Assembly (NCBI GenBank): GCA_945965275.1
Contig: CAMFNB010000010.1
Coordinates: 1-38,573, forward strand
Direction: 5' to 3'
Source of the DNA: an uncultured Clostridia bacterium
GTDB lineage: Bacteria; Bacillota; Clostridia; UBA1212; SIG427
Length of the DNA stretch: 38,573 nucleotides
The translations under genes were made by a program, and so were the position numbers. Positions 20,313 to 29,292 of this stretch are shown piece after piece. Within the stretch, counting starts at the first letter, position 1; every line of letters begins with the position of its first letter. The notes beneath the pieces were generated by a model. The model was not told the DNA's origin. It saw only the letters and a list, made by a program, of their open reading frames with translations, and did not search any database.

Positions 20313-20738
20313 TTAGTCAGTAACGACAATACCCATACTTCTGGCTGTTCCGGCAATCATGCTTGTTGCTGCTTCGATGTCGTTGGCATTCAAGTCTGCC
20401 ATCTTCTGCTCTGCAATCTTAGCAACGTCTGCTCTTGAAATTTTTGCGACTTTGTCACGGTTTGGAACGCCTGAAGCCTTTTCGAGCTTGCATGCCTTTT
20501 TAAGCAATACAGCTGCCGGCGGAGTTTTTGTAATGAATGAGAATGTTCTGTCTGCATAGACAGTGATAACTACAGGGATAATAAGTCCTGCGTCATTCTT
20601 TGTCTTCTCGTTGAACTCTTTACAAAAGCCCATGATGTTAAGGCCATGCTGACCTAAGGCTGGTCCAACCGGTGGAGTCGGGGCTGCCTTTCCTGCCGGA
20701 ATTTGCAGTTTGATGTAAGCTGTGATTTTTTTAGCCAT
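20313..20738 (-). CDS. rplK: 50S ribosomal protein L11
   Basis: L11 is part of the GTPase-associated centre and is needed for stringent-response sensing of stalled ribosomes. It has 141 residues. The N-terminal thiostrepton-site region ([20 protein letters not shown]) and the rRNA-binding C-terminus ([28 protein letters not shown]) are intact. GGAGG precedes the ATG and nusG lies 22 bp upstream. Confidence 0.99.
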   Translation of the reverse strand: MAKKITAYIKLQIPAGKAAPTPPVGPALGQHGLNIMGFCKEFNEKTKNDAGLIIPVVITVYADRTFSFITKTPPAAVLLKKACKLEKASGVPNRDKVAKISRADVAKIAEQKMADLNANDIEAATSMIAGTARSMGIVVTD

Positions 20739-20760
20739 TTAATCCACCTCCCAAAAATAA

Positions 20761-21297
20761 TTAATATATCTTCTGAATATTTCCATATTCGAGTTCGGCT
20801 GAGATTTCTCTTCCGAACATAGATACCAAAACTTTTACTCTTTCCTTTTCCGTATTGATTTCTTCTACCACGCCGGTAAAATTCTCAAGCGGTCCGGAAG
20901 TAACTTTTACAGTGTCGCCGATTTCATAGTCCATAACAATCTCTGAAGGTTCAACACCTAAGTTGCGAACCTCCTGCTCTGAAAGCGGAGACGGTTTTGA
21001 TCCCGGTCCCACAAAGCCTGTTACGCCTCTGACATTGCGGACAATATACCAAGTGTCATCAGTAAGAATCATCTTGATTAAAACATAGCCCGGGAAAACT
21101 TTCTTAAGAGTTGTTTTCTCCTTGCCTTCTTTAATCTCAACCTCTTCCATCATAGGAATGATGATCTCCTCGAAGTAATCCTGCATTTCTCTGTTTTCAA
21201 TAACACGCTCGAGGTTAGCCTTTACCTTATTCTCATATCCTGAATAAGTATGTACGATATACCACTGCATGTCTTCTGAAGTATTTTCAATAAACAC
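20761..21297 (-). CDS. nusG: Transcription termination/antitermination protein NusG
   Basis: NusG binds the beta' clamp of elongating RNA polymerase and links it to pausing, Rho and the ribosome. I keep the GTG start (MFIENTSEDMQWYIVHTYSG, 178 residues) because GGAGG lies eight bases before it; the internal ATG nine codons later, closer to many homologues, has no such site. The NGN domain (WYIVHTYSGYENK... FPGYVLIKM) and the KOW domain (YEIGDTVKVTSGPLENFTGVV, ~125-150) are clear. It follows secE by 18 bp, the usual arrangement. Confidence 0.97.
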   Translation of the reverse strand: MFIENTSEDMQWYIVHTYSGYENKVKANLERVIENREMQDYFEEIIIPMMEEVEIKEGKEKTTLKKVFPGYVLIKMILTDDTWYIVRNVRGVTGFVGPGSKPSPLSEQEVRNLGVEPSEIVMDYEIGDTVKVTSGPLENFTGVVEEINTEKERVKVLVSMFGREISAELEYGNIQKIY

Positions 21298-21315
21298 TCT
21301 TACGTCCTCCAGATA

Positions 21316-21546
21316 TTAAGCAAAGATTAAACCGATTACTGTCTTGAAAAGGAAATCTGCAATCCAAATAACCGCACCGACAACAAGGCAGAATACCAAT
21401 ACTGAAACTGTATTGTTTACTACCTGCTTGCCGCTTGGCCAGGATACCTTCTTAAGTTCTGAAAAGATTCCCTTAAAGAAGCCGCCGATTTTACTTCCGA
21501 CTCTTGCAAAGAAGTTCTTCTTCTTTTCTTTTGATGCGTCTGCCAT
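21316..21546 (-). CDS. secE: Preprotein translocase subunit SecE
   Basis: SecE clamps the SecY channel for protein export. This short Gram-positive form has 76 residues: a basic cytosolic N-terminus, an amphipathic segment (GFFKGIFSELKKVSWPSGKQVVNNT) with the conserved KKVxWPS motif, and one membrane helix (VLVFCLVVGAVIWIADFLF). It lies between rpmG and nusG, which is standard. Confidence 0.97.
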   Translation of the reverse strand: MADASKEKKKNFFARVGSKIGGFFKGIFSELKKVSWPSGKQVVNNTVSVLVFCLVVGAVIWIADFLFKTVIGLIFA

Positions 21547-21562
21547 CTTAAAAAAACCCCTT

Positions 21563-21712
21563 TTACTTTGTTTCTTTATGTGTTGTATGCTTCTTGCAGA
21601 ACTTGCAATACTTGCTCATTTCAATCCTGTCAGGATCGTTTTTCTTGTTCTTTTTAGTTGTGTAGTTTCTTTGTTTGCATTCTGTGCAAGCCATTGTTAC
21701 TGTAACTCTCAT
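21563..21712 (-). CDS. rpmG: 50S ribosomal protein L33 (zinc-binding form)
   Basis: This gene is too short for the ORF track. It encodes 49 residues beginning [17 protein letters not shown] and ending THKETK. Two CxxC pairs (C9/C12 and C36/C39) mark the zinc-binding type of L33. GGAGG lies before the ATG at normal spacing. It is the first gene of the rpmG-secE-nusG unit, with a sigma-A-type promoter just upstream. No tRNA-Trp gene is seen nearby. Confidence 0.97.
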   Translation of the reverse strand: MRVTVTMACTECKQRNYTTKKNKKNDPDRIEMSKYCKFCKKHTTHKETK

Positions 21713-21747
21713 GAGTACACCTCCATATTTCTAAAAACGCAAATGAT

Positions 21748-21776
21748 AGTTTAGCAAAAACCCATCTGCTTGTCAA
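21748..21776 (-). promoter_or_regulatory. Promoter of the rpmG-secE-nusG-rplKA unit
   Basis: On the minus strand TTGACA and TAAACT are separated by 17 bp, and TGC precedes the -10, an extended -10 context. The -35 box lies four bases after the stop codon of the CvpA-family gene; no terminator separates the two. Confidence 0.82.
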
Positions 21777-21779
21777 CAC

Positions 21780-22454
21780 TTAAAATTTAGCCAAAAGCAT
21801 CATTAATATATTATTATTGTAGAAGTATTTGGCAAAAAGAGAATTGTTTATACTTTCCGTTATCGGCGTGAAAGAGGGACTGGCCGCAAACAGGTTGATT
21901 ATCGCACATATTATCGACACCCAAATAAGTGCAAGTAAAATACCGGCTGCAAATCCGCCGACCCTGTTAATCTGACTTATAACAGGAATCTTTGAAATAA
22001 ACTTAAGCGTTTTTTTCAGTATCATCATAACAAGCAGAATAAGCAATATCAAAACAACCACAGAAAGCAGGCTTACCAGGAATTCCGACAGGCTTCCGGC
22101 AAACTGTGTTCTCACCTCGTTATATGCCTGGGTTGAATTCCATGCCGGTATTTTCTTCTCAAGAAAACTGTTTGCAAAGCTCGGCAGATTAAGCTTATCA
22201 GCGAAGTCTCTTGCCGTTGCTTCGGCAGCACCTCCGTTTATTGCGTCCATCTGTGCCTCTATTCCCTTTGAAAACATTTCGTTGGCACCCATCTTTGTAA
22301 GGGCTTCTGAAACGAAGGGCCTCAGGAAATATGCCACAACTATTGCGACTATTGTGGAACACATTGAATAGATTGTCATGGCAAGTCCGCGCCACGTACA
22401 CAGTGCAACTATTACTATGAATGAAATAAGTATTGTATAGTCGGCTACAGTCAT
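21780..22454 (-). CDS. CvpA-family membrane protein
   Basis: The 224 residues contain about four hydrophobic segments (ADYTILISFIVIVALCTW, MCSTIVAIVVAYFLRPF, SLLSVVVLILLILLVMMIL and GFAAGILLALIWVSIICAIINLF) with a soluble stretch between the second and third. This layout and the motif INRVGGFAAGILLAL, close to the family's xNRxxGxxxGxxxG, indicate the CvpA (colicin V production) family. Members lack an agreed molecular role; envelope functions have been reported. It overlaps the upstream gene by 4 bp (ATGA) and is the last gene of the ABC operon. Confidence 0.8.
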   Translation of the reverse strand: MTVADYTILISFIVIVALCTWRGLAMTIYSMCSTIVAIVVAYFLRPFVSEALTKMGANEMFSKGIEAQMDAINGGAAEATARDFADKLNLPSFANSFLEKKIPAWNSTQAYNEVRTQFAGSLSEFLVSLLSVVVLILLILLVMMILKKTLKFISKIPVISQINRVGGFAAGILLALIWVSIICAIINLFAASPSFTPITESINNSLFAKYFYNNNILMMLLAKF

Positions 22455-23563
22455 CCCACATCAACCTCCGCAGTTCTGGAACCTCCGCAGACAAGAAAAT
22501 GTCTCTTTCCTGTAAATTCAATTGATGAAATCTGAGTTATTTCATCAAGGGTTCCCAGGAAGTGTCCGTATTTATTGTAAAGGTTTGCTTCGTTTTCACT
22601 GAAAAGAACAACTGTGTTTTTGTAAATTGAAATTCCGTCGGCCATTCTTCCGATTTCAAATTCAAATGTCTTTTTACCGGAAAGGCTGTACTCTCTTACG
22701 ACATTTTTCTCATTATCCTGACCTACGGTAAAAACATTTCCGTTTTCGATAACTGCGCCATTGAATTTGCCTTCAACCGTTGTTTTGTCGTCACCCTTCA
22801 TAATTACGATTGCGTTTCCGCCGGTAAAAACAATTGTGTTTTCCTTTACGTATTCAACCTTCGGAAGCCAAGTGTCGCAAAGGGCTTCAATTGTTTCTTT
22901 AACAGATAAATCCTTCATGCCAAGTTTTACGGCCACTGCCTCATATGTGTCTTCTTTTGCCTTGATTCCGGAAACGATAAATTCCTCGCCGGAGGGTGCA
23001 ATTGAAGCAGCTGACATATAGTACTCACCGAACTTTCTTGTGGCAACCGCTTTAACATCAGCCGTAAAGTCCAGAACGGTTACTGCGGAAATGTAGCTGT
23101 CGGCTTTGTGTATAAAGCAAAGATGACTGTTAACCGTGTTTTCGGACACGCCGATGATTGTGTCTGACGAAAGATATGTTTCCGTAAAACCGTTTTTATT
23201 AAAGAAATGAATTCCCGTTCCTCCGATGTCTGCAACAGCAATTTTTTTATCTGTTTTGAGAATTACGGGATTCTGAAGATTCAGTTCCTTACTCCAAAGC
23301 CACACACCGTCTTCGGAAAAGCAGGACACGCCTGACTGGTCAGCGATGATTATATTATCGTCAAATGTAGTCAGTTCCGAGCTTCCCTTCGGAACATAGT
23401 CAAGATATGTGATGTCTATGTTTTTTTCGGACTCTTCGTAAATTCCGAGGGACATAAAAAACTCCTGAGCAACTCCGGTAACGAGCAGTAAAATAGAGAC
23501 TGCCAGAAAGGCAACCAGTGCTGCTGTTATGATAAAGAGTTTTTTATTGGAGATTCTGTCCAT
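22451..23563 (-). CDS. Membrane-anchored beta-propeller-like protein, probably DUF5711
   Basis: The 370 residues begin with one membrane segment (KLFIITAALVAFLAVSILLLV) and continue as an extracytoplasmic domain of short repeated beta-strand units such as GVSCFSEDGVWLWSKEL and NVVREYSLSGKKTFEFEIG. These resemble PQQ/WD-type propeller blades. The family name is from memory of Clostridial proteins with this architecture and neighbours, so I hold it loosely. It starts one base after the DUF4340 gene stops, without a clear ribosome binding site, so it is probably translated by coupling, and overlaps the CvpA gene by 4 bp. No catalytic motif is seen. Confidence 0.6.
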   Translation of the reverse strand: MDRISNKKLFIITAALVAFLAVSILLLVTGVAQEFFMSLGIYEESEKNIDITYLDYVPKGSSELTTFDDNIIIADQSGVSCFSEDGVWLWSKELNLQNPVILKTDKKIAVADIGGTGIHFFNKNGFTETYLSSDTIIGVSENTVNSHLCFIHKADSYISAVTVLDFTADVKAVATRKFGEYYMSAASIAPSGEEFIVSGIKAKEDTYEAVAVKLGMKDLSVKETIEALCDTWLPKVEYVKENTIVFTGGNAIVIMKGDDKTTVEGKFNGAVIENGNVFTVGQDNEKNVVREYSLSGKKTFEFEIGRMADGISIYKNTVVLFSENEANLYNKYGHFLGTLDEITQISSIEFTGKRHFLVCGGSRTAEVDVG

Positions 23564-23564
23564 T

Positions 23565-25007
23565 TTAACTGTTTAATAATTTTTTGTATGCTTTGATTGT
23601 ACCAAGGAGACCCTGATGATCCTCTTCGCTGAATATTCTCCACTTATCGGCATAACCGCCGAAATACTTTCCGTCTAAGTAGAGATACATGGTTCCTTCT
23701 TCTCTTTCGTAAGCTTCCACAACAGCCTTAGAGCCATCCTGTCGTGTGTAAGTAATTCGTCCGAGAAGTGCTCCCTTTTCATATTTCTGCTCAGGTTCGA
23801 TACCGTCAAGCTGAACCGCATAGCAATAAGTTGTGATTCCCTTGAACTCGTAATCGTAATTGAAAATTTCTTTGCCGTCGTTGTCAAATTCCTTTGACGG
23901 TTGTCCGTCAAGAACAAGTCTTTCCGAATCATCGCCGAATTGGAATGTAAGCTTATGGTTTTCGTTTACATTACCGAATATTTCAATGTCAATTTCCGAA
24001 AGGTTCGTATATGTTTCAAAGAACGGATAAGCATATGCGTAGTTAAGAGCCGTATTATCAACAAATTTTATATACTCGTTTGACACGGTAAAAACTGCTG
24101 TACTGTCGCCGATTGTACAGTAATAGTATCTTCCGTTGAGATTTCCGAGAGCAAAGCTCTGCGTACCCTTATTATCAGTCATTGATACTCTGAGAATCGG
24201 ATTATCAAGACCGTAGTCTGCGAGATTTGCACCCTCAGGTTCAACTATGTCATAAACGGTAAGTCCCGTTACTGTTTCGATTAGTCCGTTAACCTCTGTT
24301 GTGTTTGCCTGACAATTAAGAGGATATGTGAGATTCCATGCTTTGTTTGAATCATCAGTGGTTGCACTGAAGTCCGCGACCATCGTCACAACCTTTTCAC
24401 CGCTTTTCTCAACGGAGATTTCTTTTATTTTACCGGTCTCGGCAAATTCCATGAGATTTCCCGCAATCAGGTCTGTTCTGTCCAGAACAAGCTTGCGGGC
24501 AAATACTGATGCAACCATATAGATTGCATCTGAATCTTCAGTCATTAGATAGTATCCCTGCTTTGAAGGAGCTTCTTTTCCGGTAAGCAGTGTGTGCTTT
24601 GTTCCGTCCTTCATTACAATTGAAAGCTTTGCGGGATTTGCAAGGCCGAACTGTGCAAGATCACCCTTATACTCACCCTCGGCAAATACAACAGAGCCTG
24701 TCATTTCGTTGAGAAGATTTACAATGTTTGAAATTGCCGAATCTGTAGTTGTAACATCAGAAGGAGTTTTACAGATCCATGAGCCGCTGTCTGTCTTTAT
24801 AACATTAAAATCTTCTTTTGCGGATGCCTCTAAGGCAACAACATCATTTGCGTTATATGAAACAATAACCGCAGTCTCAGTGTTTTCCGGTGTGGCTTTT
24901 GCAGCCTCATTGTTTTCCTTCAAACCCGGCATGAGTTTTATGAAAAGAAAAACTACGACTGCAAGTATTAAAACTGCAATAATTGCTTTCCAGACGGTCT
25001 TGCTCAT
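23565..25007 (-). CDS. DUF4340 domain protein (partner of Gld-type ABC exporter)
   Basis: The 480 residues have an N-terminal membrane anchor (AIIAVLILAVVVFLFIKLM) and a large extracytoplasmic region with repeats typical of DUF4340, such as YKGDLAQFGLANPAKLSIVMKDG and ANLADYGLDNPILRVSMTDN. DUF4340 proteins are regularly encoded next to GldG-like ABC components; their biochemical role is not known. The start overlaps the stop of the GldG-like gene (ATGA), with AGAGGAG upstream. Confidence 0.82.
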   Translation of the reverse strand: MSKTVWKAIIAVLILAVVVFLFIKLMPGLKENNEAAKATPENTETAVIVSYNANDVVALEASAKEDFNVIKTDSGSWICKTPSDVTTTDSAISNIVNLLNEMTGSVVFAEGEYKGDLAQFGLANPAKLSIVMKDGTKHTLLTGKEAPSKQGYYLMTEDSDAIYMVASVFARKLVLDRTDLIAGNLMEFAETGKIKEISVEKSGEKVVTMVADFSATTDDSNKAWNLTYPLNCQANTTEVNGLIETVTGLTVYDIVEPEGANLADYGLDNPILRVSMTDNKGTQSFALGNLNGRYYYCTIGDSTAVFTVSNEYIKFVDNTALNYAYAYPFFETYTNLSEIDIEIFGNVNENHKLTFQFGDDSERLVLDGQPSKEFDNDGKEIFNYDYEFKGITTYCYAVQLDGIEPEQKYEKGALLGRITYTRQDGSKAVVEAYEREEGTMYLYLDGKYFGGYADKWRIFSEEDHQGLLGTIKAYKKLLNS

Positions 25008-26440
25008 AAATGTCTCCTCTTAAGCCAAACGATTAATCCGACTGCAACTACAGCAACAGGAATCACTCCCATGAGGACAACCATAATGGTAATTGCCTGG
25101 CTCTGGGTAATGCTGATTACATCAGTGTTGTATTCCTTCGCAGGAATGAGGTCACCGGCATTCTCTGAAGCATACATCCAGTTAAGAGCTCTGATTACAA
25201 TTGCTCCGCCGCCGTTGCCGTATGTTGTTATTGCTTCATCAGTAAGGTTGTCACTTGAACCTGTCAGGAAAAGTTTTGAAACCTCTGTTCCTGCCTGGTA
25301 TGAACCGCTTGCCGCAATTGTAAATGCACCTGTTCTCTCTTCTCCTGTTTTGATGAGAGTTGATGTTGATTTCTCAGATGTTTTTACAAGAGCTGTTGAA
25401 GTTGAATATGAATTTGTTGTTGACAGAAGTTCAATTGATCTTGTGTCGTTAAAATAGATACCTTTCTGCGAAAGTCCTTCCAACGGGCTGTCATCAGGGC
25501 TCAGTGTAACTGCCGCAAAACCTCTGTGGTTCGGAAGCAATGCAAAGTCATCTGTTTCGGTAACAACGTCATTATTGATTCTCATGCTGAAGAGTTCAAA
25601 CAATGAGTTGAAGTTTGTATATTCCGTTCCTGCCTGAGTATAGTCCATAAATGCCATGACGTTTCCGTTCGTCTTTATGAACCATGTCTTGAGTTTTCCG
25701 AGTGCAACTGATGAAAGATCAGAAGACGGATTGATGAACATGATTACCGCAGCATCATCCGGAACATCATCCTTGTTAAGATTGATGTTCTTTATTTCAA
25801 AGTTGTTGTTTTGAATATTGAGCTTAACCTTCGGAAAACTGTCGAGAGTGTCTTCACCGAAGCCTGTTGATACATATACAACCGGGATTTCATCAGACAT
25901 TACATATATAATACCGCCCGTAAGGCAGGCCTCTGCATTGATACCTTTTGTATTGTACTGATAAGTTGAAGTGTCAAGCTCTGTTTCATACATATCGGTG
26001 GAAACGATGTGTTTGATTCTCTCCCCGCATTTTACAATATAGTCACCTGCGGAATAGTCATTTACCATTTCCTCTCCGACGGTGTCGAGAAGGAAACTCG
26101 GATTCTTATCAAGGTCAACATATTCAACATCAACATGAGAATAATTGTCATAGATGTCAAGATACTTAATTACCTCAGCATATCCGGTTGTGGTCTCACC
26201 TTTTGTTTTGTCGAAAAGAGCATAAATCGTTACGTCCTTATCAAGGCCGTCAAGACATTCTTTTGTCTGATCTGTGATTGAGTAAAGAGATTCTGCTGTA
26301 ATATCAGCTGTTAAAGGGAGCTGCTCTAAAAGTAAGTTTACGAGTACCACGATAACGATAACCGCAATGATTACAATTATTGAGCTTGTGCCGTATTTAA
26401 GTTTTCTTTTTGTCTTCTCTGAAAGTTTCATTTTCGGCAC
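25004..26440 (-). CDS. GldG-family ABC transporter auxiliary protein
   Basis: The 478 residues have a membrane helix near each end: SSIIVIIAVIVIVVLVNLLL (~17-37) and AITIMVVLMGVIPVAVVAVGLIVWLKRRHL at the C-terminus. Between them is an extracytoplasmic domain with TAESLYSITDQTKECLDGLDKDVTIYALF near its start, the pattern of GldG/ABC_transp_aux proteins. In Bacteroidetes GldA-GldF-GldG are linked to gliding and secretion; in Firmicutes the substrate is unknown. It lies 5 bp after the permease gene. Confidence 0.82.
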   Translation of the reverse strand: MPKMKLSEKTKRKLKYGTSSIIVIIAVIVIVVLVNLLLEQLPLTADITAESLYSITDQTKECLDGLDKDVTIYALFDKTKGETTTGYAEVIKYLDIYDNYSHVDVEYVDLDKNPSFLLDTVGEEMVNDYSAGDYIVKCGERIKHIVSTDMYETELDTSTYQYNTKGINAEACLTGGIIYVMSDEIPVVYVSTGFGEDTLDSFPKVKLNIQNNNFEIKNINLNKDDVPDDAAVIMFINPSSDLSSVALGKLKTWFIKTNGNVMAFMDYTQAGTEYTNFNSLFELFSMRINNDVVTETDDFALLPNHRGFAAVTLSPDDSPLEGLSQKGIYFNDTRSIELLSTTNSYSTSTALVKTSEKSTSTLIKTGEERTGAFTIAASGSYQAGTEVSKLFLTGSSDNLTDEAITTYGNGGGAIVIRALNWMYASENAGDLIPAKEYNTDVISITQSQAITIMVVLMGVIPVAVVAVGLIVWLKRRHL

Positions 26441-26445
26441 CTCCT

Positions 26446-27147
26446 TTAATTCCAGCGTTTTCTTTCCATGTTTGATTCAGTTACAAGCAACATGATTGCC
26501 GCAAATGAAACATAGAAAACAACTGATGCAAAATTTAAAATACCATTTGCGAATTCCGCATATTTTGTAAGCGGCGAAATCCACATTATTGCATTGCCCA
26601 GCCATCCTCCGATGAGTGAGCCTATTGAATAAAGCCCTGTTGTTGAGAATAAGATTACAACACCGACAATTGCAGCGATAATCTGACTCTCTGTAAGTGA
26701 CGAAGCAAATATTCCGACTGCAACAAATAAAAGTCCCTGAAGCATGTATCCGAGATATGCGCCTATTGTTTCAGCTATCGGAAGCGGAGCATAAGCTGCC
26801 ATTAAGAATACATGGATAAGTGTTGCCGCATTCATGATTACAAACAATGTATATGCCGCAAAGAATTTTCCCAGAACAACTTCCCACATCGAAATCGGAG
26901 ATGTTCTGAGAAGAACCTCGGTACCGTTCCTCTTTTCATCGGCAATGAGCTTCATTGTGATTATCGGAATGATAATCGGTAAAATTGATGTCATTGTCTG
27001 AAGTGTGGTTCCGATGTATACACTTCCGCCTGCAAAGTTATAGCTCATTGAAAAATATCCGAATACAAAAAGATAAACGGCAATTACAACATAAGCTATC
27101 GGAGATTTGAAGAATGAACTCATTTCTCTTTTATATATCGTGTTCAT
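26446..27147 (-). CDS. ABC-2 type permease (GldF-like)
   Basis: The start is the ATG of MNTIYKREMSSFFKSPIAY, ten codons inside the track ORF, because CGGAGGA lies just before it; the product has 233 residues. Six hydrophobic segments are visible, and the N-terminal KREMSSFFKSPIAYV is typical of GldF/ABC-2 permeases. It begins one base after the ATPase gene stops. With the ATPase and GldG-like protein it should form an exporter in the cytoplasmic membrane. Confidence 0.88.
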   Translation of the reverse strand: MNTIYKREMSSFFKSPIAYVVIAVYLFVFGYFSMSYNFAGGSVYIGTTLQTMTSILPIIIPIITMKLIADEKRNGTEVLLRTSPISMWEVVLGKFFAAYTLFVIMNAATLIHVFLMAAYAPLPIAETIGAYLGYMLQGLLFVAVGIFASSLTESQIIAAIVGVVILFSTTGLYSIGSLIGGWLGNAIMWISPLTKYAEFANGILNFASVVFYVSFAAIMLLVTESNMERKRWN

Positions 27148-27148
27148 C

Positions 27149-28102
27149 TTATTCCTCCGTTTCTGCGGACTGGTCACGTCCGACGATTTCTATAAATACT
27201 TCTTCAAGATTTTTACCGATAGGTCTGAGTTCCAAAATAGGAAGATCGTTTTCGGCAAGTGCCCTGAATACTTCTTTTCTTGAATCTTCATTCTGCTTTG
27301 ATTCAATTCTGAATACGGAATTGTCACCGTCAATTCTTATGAACTCAACTCTCGAAGCTGATCCAACCTTGTCCAGGGTCTCTCTGCACAGTGTCTTGTC
27401 TCCGGCAATTGTCACGTTGTATTTTGACACGCCGTTTGAGGCTGCCGCAAAATCAGAGAGCGGACCCTGTGCTGCGATTTTACCGTTGTTAATCATTACA
27501 ACGGAGCTGCAGACCGCATTTACTTCCTGAAGGATGTGTGTGCTTAAAATGATTGTATGCTCGCGTCCCAGTGCAGTGATGAGTTTTCTGATGTCGAGAA
27601 TCTGCTTCGGGTCAAGACCTACGGTAGGTTCGTCAAGAACAAGCACCTGGGGATTTCCCACGAGAGCCTGTGCAAGGCCTACTCTCTGTCTGTAACCTTT
27701 TGAAAGGTTTCTGATAAGTCTGCCCTTTTTGTCTCCGATTTTTACGAGATACATAATATCATCGAGTTTTGTTTTACGTCCCTTGAGCGGAACATTCTTA
27801 AGATTTGCGATGAATGTAAGGTACTCGCCTACTGTCATGTCGCCGTAAACAGGGGGAAGTTCCGGAAGATATCCGATTTTTTTCTTGACTTCCTTCGGAT
27901 TTTCCATGATATCAAAACCGTCAACCTTGACAGTACCTGATGTTGAAGGAAGATATCCCGTAAGGATATTCATTGTTGTTGATTTGCCGGCACCGTTAGG
28001 TCCGAGGAATCCTAAAATTTCACCTTTTTTTACAGTGAAATTAAGATCATTAAGAGCAACGATATTACCGAACTTTTTTGTGAGATGCTGTATCTCTATC
28101 AT
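27149..28102 (-). CDS. ABC transporter ATP-binding protein (GldA-like)
   Basis: The 317 residues contain Walker A (GPNGAGKST, ~35-43), Q-loop region (GYLPELPPVYGDMTV), signature motif (LSKGYRQRVGLAQAL, ~134), Walker B (VLVLDEPTVGLDP, ~155) and the switch histidine (STHIL), followed by a ~90-residue C-terminal extension common in exporters. AGGAGG precedes the ATG. It is the first gene of the exporter operon. No promoter is seen after the preceding terminator hairpin, so it may depend on read-through from the LCP gene or on a promoter I did not recognise. Confidence 0.93.
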   Translation of the reverse strand: MIEIQHLTKKFGNIVALNDLNFTVKKGEILGFLGPNGAGKSTTMNILTGYLPSTSGTVKVDGFDIMENPKEVKKKIGYLPELPPVYGDMTVGEYLTFIANLKNVPLKGRKTKLDDIMYLVKIGDKKGRLIRNLSKGYRQRVGLAQALVGNPQVLVLDEPTVGLDPKQILDIRKLITALGREHTIILSTHILQEVNAVCSSVVMINNGKIAAQGPLSDFAAASNGVSKYNVTIAGDKTLCRETLDKVGSASRVEFIRIDGDNSVFRIESKQNEDSRKEVFRALAENDLPILELRPIGKNLEEVFIEIVGRDQSAETEE

Positions 28103-28126
28103 TGTTTTCCTCCTGTAAAATGTAAA

Positions 28127-28152
28127 CGGGGGCCCTTGTTTCCGAGCCCCCG
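28127..28152 (-). terminator. GC-rich terminator-like hairpin between the LCP gene and the ABC operon
   Basis: A 7-bp CGGGGGC/GCCCCCG stem with a 12-base loop follows the LCP stop codon by about 12 bases. The sequence after it on the minus strand is GTTTACATTTTAC, a weak U-tract, so termination may be partial. Confidence 0.65.
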
Positions 28153-28164
28153 AAATTATTTGAT

Positions 28165-29217
28165 TTATTTGTAAATCTTACAATATGAGATGTGGTCTCC
28201 CAGCGGATCGAACCACTGGCCTTCAATAAGAACTGTCTTAACCTTATACTCGCCGTGAGCATAGTCGATACCCATCTGAGCGTAGTCACCGAAGTCGTTC
28301 ATGTCGAAGCTGTGATATACCGCATTCTGAAGAACTGCCATAATGTCTTTTACTCTTGCAATATTATCAACGGTGATAATGTCTTTTGCCATATCAGTAA
28401 TCATGTTGAGCTGGTGGTCCTTTCTGTATGGGTCACCTGCCGTACCAACCTCTTTACCTGTTGATGTGTATTTATGTCTTGCTCTCGCATAGTAGAGAGC
28501 CATTTCTCCGTTAAGCTTGTGAGTACCCTTTGAAAGAGTAAGTTCTCCGTTAGGAGTGTACATGTCTTCAGCAACATTTACCGTAACACCGCCGAATGAA
28601 TCCACAAGGTCTTTGAATCCCTGGAAGTCAACTTCAACATAGTCGTCGATTCTGTAACCGAGCATGCTCTGAAGAATAGAGCAAAGGAAGTTTACGCCGG
28701 TATTCTGGAACTTGCCGCCTGTATAATGCACATAGTATGTTCCGATGTTGGGAGCTGCATTGATTTTGAACATACCCGGGCTCTTGTAAATGCCCTTGTT
28801 TTTAAGAATCTGAACCACGCTGTCATCGTAAGGAACATAAGAGTCACGGGGAATGGAAATAATCTGAATTTCTTTGCCTGTCTTGTCGATACTTACAACA
28901 TAGATAGAGTCTGTGAGTCCGGCGGACTGGTCAGTGCCAAGCACGAGAATATTAGTATTCGACTCAGGGAGCGTCGGTGCATACTGAATATTGTCACGAC
29001 TTGATTCGCCCGGGGTTGCATAGGGATTCTCAGGCTCAGGCGTTGATACTTTGATTAAGTCACCGCTGACTGTTTCAACATCAGGGATGGGAGTACTCGC
29101 TCTTTCATTGTTTGCGAAATTCATTATCGGAAGCAGGTATCCGAAATATGTGACACCGAGTATCACGATAACTGCTGATATAATAGTTAATACTACTGTA
29201 GATGTTTTTACCTTCAT
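28165..29217 (-). CDS. LytR-CpsA-Psr (LCP) family phosphotransferase
   Basis: LCP enzymes transfer undecaprenyl-linked polymers such as teichoic acids or capsule to peptidoglycan at the outer membrane face. The 350 residues have an N-terminal membrane helix (TSTVVLTIISAVIVILGVTYF), a linker, then the LCP core: NILVLGTDQS, IISIPRDSYV, INAAPNIGTYY, VDSFGGVTVNV, and the arginine-rich YYARARHKY ... DPYRKDHQ. The last pair of the usual RxxRQ signature reads RKDHQ, so one arginine is histidine. The length is normal for a single-domain LCP. GTGAGG lies before the ATG. The divergent plus-strand glycosyltransferase-like gene suggests a shared role in envelope glycans. Confidence 0.92.
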   Translation of the reverse strand: MKVKTSTVVLTIISAVIVILGVTYFGYLLPIMNFANNERASTPIPDVETVSGDLIKVSTPEPENPYATPGESSRDNIQYAPTLPESNTNILVLGTDQSAGLTDSIYVVSIDKTGKEIQIISIPRDSYVPYDDSVVQILKNKGIYKSPGMFKINAAPNIGTYYVHYTGGKFQNTGVNFLCSILQSMLGYRIDDYVEVDFQGFKDLVDSFGGVTVNVAEDMYTPNGELTLSKGTHKLNGEMALYYARARHKYTSTGKEVGTAGDPYRKDHQLNMITDMAKDIITVDNIARVKDIMAVLQNAVYHSFDMNDFGDYAQMGIDYAHGEYKVKTVLIEGQWFDPLGDHISYCKIYK

Positions 29218-29292
29218 GTTTCCTCACCCAAGGTTCATTGTCTTTTGTAATATCCAAACGGGCGCAAAAATACCCATTCAAAATCACGGTAT

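Noticed and set aside
21541-21780. tRNA-Trp gene often found near secE
   Set aside because: The interval holds rpmG and its promoter only; no cloverleaf sequence is present.
22198-22521. 107-residue ORF overlapping the DUF5711-like and CvpA genes
   Set aside because: Out-of-frame shadow spanning two well-supported coupled genes.
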